The translations under genes were made by a program, and so were the position numbers. The notes beneath the pieces are model-generated. The model was not told the DNA's origin. It was given only the letters and a program-made list of their open reading frames with translations, and made no database searches. Shown here one piece after another: positions 25,401 through 37,400 of a stretch of DNA of 64,000 nt. Numbering within the stretch: the first letter of the stretch is position 1; every line of letters starts with the position of its first letter. The stretch is from Plazaster borealis (taxonomy: Eukaryota; Echinodermata; Asteroidea; Forcipulatida; Labidiasteridae): assembly GCA_021014325.1 (NCBI GenBank), contig CM037467.1, positions 12,921,273 through 12,985,272 of the forward strand, given 5' to 3'.

Positions 25401-28400
25401 GGTCCAGTAAACTAAACCGCTCGGCCACGACACATCTTTGAGAAGACTTTGCTCAAGTTGGAACATGAGGCCATTTACATTTTCATTCAACAAATGCTTT
25501 TAAAGATGATAAAAATCCAAACTTGTTTTTTTTGTGGTTTTTTACTCAAACATCAATTGTTTCCAGGTGAAAGCGCTTCCTCACGATGAACAGAACTCAT
25601 TCAAAACTCCTCTAAAATAAAACCCGGTTACCCCCAGCTATATACAATTATGAGCCCCTTGGTTTTCAGTTTTTACTTTTGGTTTTGTTAAGGTTTTTTA
25701 GTCTTGTTGCAATGATACCCTTTATGAAACTCCAATTAAAATGTTCGCATGACAGGAGAGCCCTCTAAACAGCTGATAGTTGACTTATGCCCTTTTCATG
25801 CAAGATCTGGACCCAATTTCATGGCTCTGCTTACCGCAGACTTCTGCCTGCACTTATGGCCCATCGGAGTTCTGCACTTAATTAGAATTAGAATCATTTA
25901 AACTGTACTTGACAGGGCGCCGTAACAGCAGAATTCTGCAGAAGGCAGGGCCATGAAATTGGGCCTTGATCAGGACCAAATTTCATAAAGCATGTAAGCA
26001 CAGAAAAATCTTGCTTAGCAAAAATAGGTTACCAGCCAAAATACCATACATTTACCATTGCTGTGACTGGTACCCCACTCATTTCTTGCTTAGAAAAGGA
26101 ATTTGCTAAGCAGAATTTTCTGCTAAACAGCTTTATGAAATTGGGCTCTGATCATATACTATGTATAGTCTTGTGATATTTTTATAATTATTCTCAATAC
26201 TAATAACTGTCAGACCAGTCTGGAATTACACAAAGGCCACGGAGGCCATGGCCCAGACACAAATAATAATACCGAATAGCGCCCGGTTATTTTGAAGCCT
26301 AACAATCATTGTGGTGCGATTTTGTAGATTGTGATCGCAATTTTTTTCTTCGATTTGCAGTCCTTTTACGGTGCAAAAAGGGCACGACGGCAAAAGTGGC
26401 CGTAATATTGGCTCATTTGCGAGGGGCATCACGGCTACTTGAAGGGCAACTACGGCGATGGCCGTCGTTGCCGCCGTGTAATTCCAGGCCTGCCCCTGTT
26501 GCCCCTGGTCTTGGCCGTGGTGCCCTTTCAACAGTTTCCCATAGACTTAAAGACATTTCCAAAGGAAGTGCCCTTAACTAAATGAAAAATGGCCTTGCCA
26601 TAATCAAAGACGAAATTCCAGGCCTTAACCATCAGTTTCCCGTAGAACTGAACTTCAAAATATAACTAAATTTCCAAGTCGTATAACTTGAAGAAGAAAA
26701 AAAACTGAGTAAGTTTACCGGGAGGATCGGGGCGAACATAAGTCCTTACAGTTTTCCCACAGGGACTTTCATCTGAATAAACATATCACTTCACATAAAC
26801 ATGTTATTCAAACTCGGAAGACAGTGTCTCCCCCCCCCCTGTTCCCGAAAAACATGACACGCACAATGTGGATCTCTCTTTCAACTCGACCCACCAATCC
26901 TCTCTTACTTTTCCAAACCTCTCATATATCTTTTCTGGGAGTCCTATTACCAGCCGAAATTGCAACCCCATTCCTTACATTTAAGTTATGGCCTTCAGCG
27001 GGACATAGATATAACATTTCATAGCCGGGGATATTTTTTGTTTGGGGGTAATTGATTGGCAGGGGCACCTGTCACTTTCACTCATCAAAGCAGCAGGTTT
27101 TTGGGACATGGACATATCCATGCTTTCAACTTGATGGTAATGTTTCCACAGGCAGAGCCTACAAAAAAGCAAAAGCATACTGATCCAAACGTTGAGTTGA
27201 TTACACCTTTCCTCCATGATTACACCGGCCATTCCTTTTAGAACCACCACAACTCATGTTACCGCAAACCTGACCTTATCAATTTTCCAGCAACATTTCA
27301 AATCCTACTTACATCTCTACTGTTATTTTTTGTAAACTCACTGCAGTATTTTAACTTTGAGGAGCAGTTTTCATAACTTTATCTACTACAATTTTGTTAC
27401 TTGATATTTGAAATAAAAAGTTGTACCCCTTAAGGTGATCCCTCTCCTATCGCTTCCCATGTTGTATTGTAAACTTGGGTGTGATCCCTGGTTATACAGC
27501 GTGGGTTTTCTATATTTGGGGTTTCCCTCCCACATATAAAAACTGAAAATTTCTTCAATGTTTTTTCTACACAAGTTTCTGCAGACGCCATAAAAAGAAT
27601 TCCTTTGTTGTTCTGCTGACAAACGAAATGTCAAAAGAATGTGGTGGTAAACAAGATGAAAAGAAAAAGTGCTGGTACCAGGTTGCCGAGACTAAAGTCT
27701 AAATAAACATTATCACAAAGTTGAAATATTGAAATGATGACACAATGTCACTGTTTTCACAAAGAGGCAATTTAGGCCATTCCAAATCTGTTGCTATTTT
27801 AATTATAGTTAGTTTAATTATTGAGTAATTAACTGTTAAACACAAGTTTCCCTTCGTGAAAACTTCAAAACGAGGTCTGTGTGCAGCGCGTCATGAGCCC
27901 GTCATGTACAAACCAATACGTAACAACGAGTGTCTGTTCGTGAAAACTAAAACTTATATAGGTCATACAAATTGTCCCTTTGTGAAAACTGAAAACGCAG
28001 AGTAGCCTTTGTTGGCACTGTGCCAGCGCTATGTACTTCAATGTAACAATTGGCAAATCTAAATGTGGCTGTTCATGAAAACGCAAAACCGATAGTTTGG
28101 GAAAGTGTTCCTTGTGCTAATTAGTGTAATTAGAAAAGTATAACGTTTTATCACTTGAAACTTGGGGAAAATGTTGATGTCAATAGTAACATTTGTAAAA
28201 ACATTGATTTGCCAAAATGCATGATTTTTTCAGTGAAAAATTGCCTCTTCGTGAAAACGGTGACGACATGTTCACCTACTCACCTGACTCCAAAGGTCGT
28301 CTGGAAGAGGGTCACCAGGCCAGACACAGCGAAGATGGTACCAATGAGCTCTCCTTGAGCTAAGAAGTTATTCTTGATGCAGAGCGGCTCGGCCAAGAGG

Positions 28401-31400
28401 AGCGGGATGGCTACTGTAGCTCCGAACATCGTCAGGTAATGCTGGGGAAATGAAAAAGTGTGCTTTGTTAAGTTTTCATCTGCTAAATGCTCAATTTTGA
28501 CGGTATAGACTGTGCAAGTCTCGCGCAAGTCTCGAAAACGAAAACAATTACTCGAACGAAGACTATATTTTTCTATGAAATCAATTCTTCTTTTAAAATT
28601 ATATGAATACAAAATTCGTGAAAATAAAAATACCCATAGCAAGTTGTTATAAATAAATGTTCAACTTTTGTATATACCGGTATACAAATAATTTGTTCAA
28701 ATTAACATTGAAACAAAACTACAACTTGGGACGAGGATGCTTATTGTTAGAAGCCCTATTTGATAACCACGCCCGAATGTGTGCATCTATCACATAGGTT
28801 TAATGACAACATGCCCGTCAGATGTGCAGCATTCTTATTTTTTTACAAGTAACCAGAAACGGAGGTCAAGTCTTACTCTCTGGTTTTCTTCATTATTTTG
28901 TTGAATTAGTTTTACTTTCATATTGTCTATCATCACACACTTAGTATTACATTCCCAACATCATATATCATTTTTATGGCCATAAACTACGTTAAACTAA
29001 AGAAATTGATGAAACAAAATTCCCCTGTAAGACTCCATTGTTGGGACAACAATTGTCCCAGAAAGTCGAATATGCGCGAGACTTGCACAGTCTATTTCAG
29101 ATGGAACTATTTTGGGGGTTTTGGGTGGAGCGCTACTGGTATAAAGTTTACAATCAGTGAGCTTCCTGATTGAAACTTTAAACTTGATTCATGATTATAA
29201 GCAAAACTTAGTTTTGTCACAACTGAAGTTTTTATTTTAATCATGGCTCAGGCTACTGGTTGACGTGGTTACATGGCTATTTATTTACTGTTTTAGAACT
29301 GATGAAATAATTATTTATGTCTATTTTTGTATGCTTGTACATGTACTTTATGATACTGTGTTCACATGGTTTTTAGTGTGTATTTTTTACTTTGTATTTT
29401 TAATGCTCTTATTGTAGACACACAAAACCATAATAAAGTTCACTGTCAATAAAACAAACTAAAACTGAAACTAAATCTCAATATAAGGCAAAACAAAAAA
29501 ATTGTTAGTTTGTTCATAGAGTGTCCTTAAAAAAAGGTAGGGATGGTCGGTCAATTTTTTTTTTATTTTTTTTTTTTATTTTTTAATATGGATAAAAAGT
29601 CCACTTCCCTTTATACATATTGTACCAATCATACATTTTCTCACGGACGTTGTTGTCAATGAGTACAAAGCTCTTTTCGTTTTGTACCCAGGGCAAATAA
29701 TCCAATTTTTTAAAGCCTGTAGACAGAGTTGCCTTGCTCACAAAAACAGTGACCTTGTACACATTTATGATTTTTAGTGAATTTCTTGGCAGGCAAGCAA
29801 CAGTACACACTGAGAAATTTTACATTTTGTATTGTGATTACAACATAAAATAAAACATTAAAAAACAGCTGATTAAAGTTTTAAGATTTGTGCCCACTTT
29901 CTTGATTTCACAAATTGTTTGGTGCAATTTCGGGAAAAAATGAAATATTTTATGTTTTCTTCCGTTGAGCCATTTACAAAATGTGCCTGCGGGAAATTCC
30001 AGTGGTTGACGATTTCACAAAGAGCTCGAATTGATCTCAAGATGTGCATCAATCTTAATTGCTCAGCAAAGTGTGATGTCACACTACGACCCATAAAAGA
30101 AGAGATATGAATCTTAATATTCTGTTTGAATATGAGACTTGAGAGGGTAATCCATTCCAAAGTGTGCAGCTTGAATAAATGACTTGTCCCCAGGCGATCT
30201 TTGCATTTTTTCCTTATTGTTATTTTATTAGAATGCAGAGAATAGTTGGAATGGTGTTTATAACAATCATGTACATATCAATGATGTTCTGTTGAGCGAG
30301 GTCACAAAGGGCCTATCAACTTGATTGATTACAGGTGCCATCCCTGAAAACAAACATGGAAAGCTTAACCTGTCAATAAAACATGATCACTAGTCCATGT
30401 TAAAGCACAGAGCAAGGGGACTGGTTTTGTCAACAGAATGCTAATTTATATACAGCGTATAGGCAAAACTATCCTGAGAAGATACAATAAAAGTCACCTA
30501 TGAAAATTTCAGCTCAATACAGAGTCTACTTTTTGAGAAAACAGAAACAAAAAATCACGGTATTTTTATCAAGAACATCAAATCCATCCACATTTAGCAA
30601 GGTGAGAATCACTGCTGACAAAAAAGTGTGAAACTAGGACCCATTATTTAGGAGGTACGTTGAAATGATGGCATTTCCACCTCTTGGTAACCCCTAGGGT
30701 ATAGATTTCACAGAACTTTTTGAAAAAACGTCCTCAGAACTAGAGAAGTAGATCATAATAATAAAAAACCAACAATAATAAAATTGGGTTCTTATATACC
30801 GCTTTATCACACCCCTAGGGGCGTATCAAAGTGCTTATTTGTTTTTCAACAGGATAAGCAGAGCTATGTTTTGAATAATGAGACCCAGATCAAAGACCAG
30901 GATTTCTTTATGCATGATGGACAAAATAACGGCTGATTTCCTTCACACCAGCCTGACCTAAAAAGTCTGTATTCAGATAAAAGTCTGAAATTTCTCGAAC
31001 CCTGTTTTACTCTCATTTGGCCAGCAAACCACCAGGCCCTAATTTCATAGAGCTGCTTAAGCACAAAAAGTAGCTAAACACAACATAATTATGCTTCCCA
31101 GAACAGGGTTACCAGCCAAAATACCATGTCACATGTACAATATTGTGACTGGTATCCTGCTCATTTCTGCGTAAGCAGGAAATTGTTAAGCAATATTTTC
31201 TGCCCTGGGTAGAACGCTGCACCTGTTGTACATTAATTAATAATGTTGTAAACAGCTGGAACACTTGGCTACCACATTATTGAGACCCTCTAAACTACTA
31301 GAGTCCCCTGTGTTCGGGTTTTATCAAAGTTTAATAAACAAACCTCTGTGTTTACATTTGAACACACAGTGGTTGTTTATGTTTATTGCCGGGGTTAAGA

Positions 31401-34400
31401 TTTAGGAACATTTTGGCCCCAGCACTGCAGGAACTTTCTTGAGTTGTGGCCTTGTCTGGTCTTGCTTGGGGGTCTGTCAAGTCCCCCATGTGTTTTAAAG
31501 GTAAGGTCATAGATTGGTTTTTGTAACCATAATTCTTTGTTTCATTATGAATGCTGATTTATAGGCCAAATCACAAGGAAAGATACAATAAAAGTCACAT
31601 GTGAAAGTTTCAGCTGAAAACAGTGACTACCTTGCTGAGAATACAGCAAAAAACTGGATTGGTATTTTCACAAGAATGCCGAATTCATCCACCTTTACAA
31701 GGCGACAGTGGGTACCAACTGCAGTGGGTACCAACTACATCTCTGGCCGCAGCATTCTCTGGCCCAGTGAACGATTTCCCTTGTGTAGCATAGCAAACAT
31801 AAAATGTATCCGTTACGACTCAAATATCATCTTTTGCTACATTTGTCTGTGGTTCAGCTGGTTAACCATATTCTGGTAAGCATAGTTTTGTTGTGCTTAG
31901 CTACTTTTTGTCCAGAAGTAGCTCTATGAAATGGAAGGAACTTTATGAGGGTCCACCAAAAAAATGAAATTATTACCTGAAATCCAAGAAGTAAACAACT
32001 ATACCACGGTGGGACATCATCGATAGCGTACGTCAGATCTCCTCGGAGATTCTTCAGAATTTCTGCCGCCTCCCGCTTGGCGTAGTCTCTGTCTTTCTTA
32101 TTTGAGTTGACCTCTCCCATCTCCAAGTCAACTCCGTTTGCGGCTGACTCGCCGGGGCCATGTGCAGTGCCCCCATTTTCTTCAATCTTTTCCATCGGAT
32201 TGGTATACTCCTGAGGAAGAATATGGAGATGGTTTAAAGGATCTGTATATGTTTGGAAATGACCTAGAAAATTAATGGCAATAAAAACTTACTTGGTAAG
32301 AAGTACAGCAGCTTTGGATAGTATAATGCCTTTTGAGAAACTTTTCACTTCTGAAGTACTGCGGTTTATGGAAAAAGATAACAGTTTTTACCCCCACAAA
32401 TTTGAATCTGAGAAGCGTTAATGCAGCTCAGATTGTGTATTCCAATGCAGATTATTCTTCCTGCGTGGACATAACTGCTCTAGATTTTCGGCAATATCTC
32501 AAAAACGCTACCACCTTTTGAAATGAAACTTTCCCAGGTTAGTTTTATGGTATTTATCTACAACTATATGGAATTGAAACAAACATTGGGTTCCAATTAC
32601 CAAACGTATACAATCCCTTTAAAGAAAAGGAAGAAAATAGTGGTTGAGATATCTGCTCTAGAATACGGTAGAACGCTGGTTCAGTTCTCCCCAAAGATTA
32701 TAGAGCGCCCATGGCACAAGATGAGGAATTGGAGCTTTATCTATTGTTGGAACGTGAAATTATATAGGCGCTAAACCGGGTGAATCTAACACAATACTAC
32801 CTCAGCCCTCTCAGGTTCCCATTTATACACCTGGGTTAAGAGAAGCAATTATGGTTCAGTGTCTTGCTCAAGGATACAAATGTCATAACAAGGAATCGAA
32901 CCCACACCGCGACGATTCAGCCATCCAAAATTATGTCAGTATGCACTTTAACCCACTTTTTCTTGTCCCATCCCCCCTCCCCCAATAATCACACTTTTGG
33001 CTACCAATTAGCGATTGGCTATACCTATTAGCGAATGGCTTCATGTTAAACTTGCTCTTTTTGTTTATAAATGCTTGTATAAAACTACTGGATATCTTTC
33101 AAATTTACTGTCTTATTACACTCCTCCACTTTTTACTAGGTCCACACTTGACATCAACTCATTTGAATGTTCCCCGGCAAACAAAATCTCTCAAAACTCA
33201 CTTGTTTAATAAAAAAATCACTTGTTATGTTTAATCCTCTTTTTGCTTGTTGTTTAATTTTGTGTTAAAGGCATCGTACACGTTTGGAAATTGTCAAAGA
33301 CCAGTGTTCTCACTTGGTGTATCCCAACATATGCATAAAATAACAAGCCTGCGAAAATTTGGGCTTAATTGGCCATCAAAGTTGCAATAAAATGATGAAA
33401 GAAAAAACACCCTCTTGTTGTACAAATTTGTGTGCTTTCAGATAGAATAATAAAAACTTCTTGCAAGAAGTTTTTATTATTTTAGTGAGAAATTACCTCT
33501 TTCTCAAAAACTACGTTACTTCAGAGGGAGTCGTTTCTCACAATGTTTTATACTATCAACAGCTCTCTGTTGCTCGTTACCAGTCAGTTTTTATGCTTAT
33601 ATATATTTTGAGTAATTACCAAACGTGTACGATGCCTTTAAGCATTGTGTTACTTTCTCTGGTTAGTTTAGAGCGCTATATAAAGGCTCTGTATTATTAT
33701 TATTATATCTTTTAAAGACTACAGAAAACAAATTGAGCACAAACAGTGCTGCACCATCCAATTCTTATTTTACTTTCATGTTTTTCTTAGGGGAAAAAAA
33801 ACCTACCATCCGGTGCATCAGGTTGTACAAATAATAATAATGAGGTAACTTACTGTATACTTATTATCAATCACGATTTCAAACAGGATATTTGCTTCTC
33901 ACAATATCCAGATACTACAAGTGAGTTCCTGTCGAGGGACGAGTCCAGAGAACTAAAAAGTCAAAGGTTGAGCTAGCTGCACCCAATTACAATTGTTTTT
34001 GCTGCGAAGAAGTCATTGTTTCCATAGAAGATGCTTGATTGTTTTGACATTCAGGCTACTTTTAATTAATACGCTTAGCCCAAACGGCCTTTAAAATTCA
34101 GTCAATCGTTTCCAACACAGGAGGGTTTCGATTGATTTTACCTTGACAAAGTTAAACAATGGGATCTTGATGAGGTCAAAGTACAGCTTGACAGTGGAGA
34201 TCTGGGGCAAATGGAACTGCCTAATCTCTGAATCGATCAGGAAATGAGTGTAGGATAACTCTTATCATGCTCTCACCAGAGCCAGAATTTCATAAAGCTG
34301 ACGACCTACTTGCATAAAGCAAAATTTGATTGCTTTAGTTTATTTGGAAAACAATGTAAGCAAAAGTGTTAACATGAAAATGATCAAGAGGATTTGAAAG

Positions 34401-37400
34401 ACTGAGTTACAATGTGGTCATTTAGAATTGATTAGAATTGTTGCGTTACTCACTGCTTACGTGAAAAGCCGGCAAGGTAAGCAGAGATTTATGGTAAGCA
34501 GAGATTGATGGTAAGCAGAGATTGATGGTAAGCAGAGATTATGAAATGGAATACTGCTGAGGACTGCTTCGTAAGCAGAAAATGTCTGCTTACCAGGGCC
34601 CACTTTCATAGAGCTGCTTAAGCACATAAAGTAGCTTAGCACAACAATATTATGCTTACCAGAATAAGGGTACCAGCCAAAATACAATAACACATGCATC
34701 ATTTGCGACTGGTCTCCTGGGGCCAATTTCATAGCACTGCTTATTGGTAAGCAAATTTTTTGCGCAATCTGTAGCAGAAATATTGACACCAAGCATAAGC
34801 GTGTTTCACAGGTTAGCAATAAAATTAGGCGGACAGCGTGCACGTTCTCCGTGGACTTCCATTGTTACGTCATTAATTTTCATACAGTAAGCACCGGAGG
34901 GTTAGCATGCCTTTTCCTGTGCTTACGGTTAGCAGCGCTGTGAAACAGAAACTCGTCCAGTAAGCACAAAATCAGCCGTTAAGCAGCGCTATGAAATTGG
35001 GCCCTGCTCATTTCTGCTAAGCAGAAAATGTTTAAGCAATTTTGTCTGCTTAAGCAGCTCTATGAAATAGACACAAAAGCGCTAGTCTGAATCTCTTTTA
35101 AAGCCCCTTTCAAACTAGAAGAAGTACCTCAGGGGAGGTTTCACACTTGAATTGCTAATCCTATTCCTAGCAAAGTGGGGAAAAAATATTTCCAGGAAAT
35201 AGCTACCCTTGTTTGGAAATTGGATCAATGGAGGAAGGAATGCTTCAGGTGTCAGTATTAAGCGAGTTTACCAAAACATATGAATCTGATGAGAAACGAT
35301 TTATGCATGAATCATTTCTGACAGTGGGTACCAACCACATCTCTGGCAGCAGCATTCACGAACGGACACCAACCCTCAGATTCATTAGTTTTTTATTGAT
35401 TTCTAATCAATTGGGGGCGTTTCAGACGAAATAATTTTGCAGGACACTAACTACCATTACCATATTCTTTATAACAAGTAGTAAGCTTTCGCATAGAAAT
35501 TACACAATTTTTTGTTTGGGGTCAGATTCATTAGTTTGTTAATCAATGGGGGGCGTTTCAGACGAAATAATTTCACAGGACGCTTACTACCATTACCATC
35601 TTTATAACAAGTAGTAAGCTTTCAGATAGAAATTACACAATTTTTTGTTCGGGGTCAGATTCATTAGTTTGTTAATCAATGGGGGGCGTTTCAGACGAAA
35701 TAATTTCGCAGGACGCTTACTACCATTACCATCTTTATAACAAGTAGTAAGCTTTCGGATAGAAATTACACAATTTTTTGTTCGGGGTCAGATTCATTAG
35801 TTTGTTATTGATTTCTAATCAATTGGGGGCGTTTCAGACGAAATAATTTCGCAGGACCCTTACTACCATTACCATCTTTATAACAAGTAGTAAGCTTTCG
35901 GATAGAAATTACACAATTTTTTGTTCAGGGTCATAACGTATGGGTCTACCTTTACACAATATGTGCGTGTTGGACGTGAGTTTTCAAGCAAAAGGTGTCA
36001 AATTAACGGAAGGAAGTTGACACACTATCGGTTTTGTTGTGTAATGAGAAAACCTGGCAACAACCCCGTGTGCAGGTAAAAAATATCCAAAGGACTTTGC
36101 ATTTTGTGAATCAGAGCTTTTGATGATTCATGCAGAGCTGGAATTTTAATTTTTGAAAGGGCAAGGCCATTTTTGTTTTGCAAAGGGTAATTTTACTTGA
36201 AAATCTTTCAAGTCTACGGGAAACTTTTGAAGGGGCACGTAGGCCAAAGCAAGGGGCACCAAGGCTAAGAATGGGGCAACAGAGGCCATTTTGTTTATTT
36301 TCTTTTCATAATTTTGTTTTCCTTCTTTTTTTTTCTGTATTCAGTTTGACTTGTTGTTTATTAATTTTAAAGTCTTTGTATGCCAGATGCTGAGGATCAT
36401 GGCGTAGGGTGATGTGCTGGAAACCTCTCCCCTTGTTTGCTTTTTGTTTTATCTTCTTGCATTTGCTGGTGTCCCTCTGTATTAATTTTTCATTTTTGTC
36501 TATTTTTAAAGTTTTACAAATTTTTGCCTCACTGTTGTTTTGATTTTTGCTCTTTCTCGTTTTCTTTGTTGTATTTAAATATTTTTGGTATTTTTATGTA
36601 TGTTAGTTGCTTAGGTTCTTGTCGTTAGGGCGAGGTGCTGGCAACCTCTCACCTCGTGTTTTGGGGGTTTAAGGGGTTTTTATTTAGTTTTTAGTTTAAG
36701 TAACTAATTTTTTTAATTTGTTTTGCTCCTGGTGGTTTTGTTTAGTTTTAATTATTTCTTTCTTGTGGTTTTTTAACTGTTGTTTCTATTTTTAGAGTTG
36801 CTTTTTAAATTATTGTTTTTATCTTGTGTTTAAGCGCATTGAGGCCTGATTATGGGGTTTGATAACTATGTAAGAAGGATCCACTGTTGTTCAAATTCAG
36901 TCACAAATCGTTCAATACTCAAACAGCATTAAAAAATATTTATCAGACTCAAAAGTCAACATTTAAAATCAAGTTTTTAGAATAAACGATAAAGACACAG
37001 TGAGGTGTTAGTATTTGTTTTGGGGAATTTCTTTTTTTCACCCACCAGGTTTTTTATGCCCAGTCATGAGTTAACAGGCCATGACACTGCCAACCTAAAA
37101 ATTACTGACTTGGAAATCAAACACAAGCATGACAAGAGGTATACAATTATGATCACACAACGCTGTTTACATTTAGGATTATCAACCTCCAGGCAGCGTG
37201 ATAGGGGTACTTCAGAAGTTTTTTACAACTTATACAGGAGAGCCGGAAATTGAATACCTGTTGTACAAAGTTAAATTCGTTGATGCGTGTAAAGGCAACC
37301 AACAAAAGAAAACTTCTTCTTGACTGGTAAACTACTTAGACTAGAGCGGGACTTGAACCTGCAACCTCCGGATTCACATGCCCGCGCTCTACCAACTGAG

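Noticed and set aside
32333..32521. Small plus-strand frame also found near 52763-52951
   Set aside because: The shared peptide ([14 protein letters not shown] and similar) comes from the family B MITE sequence and is interrupted in other copies.
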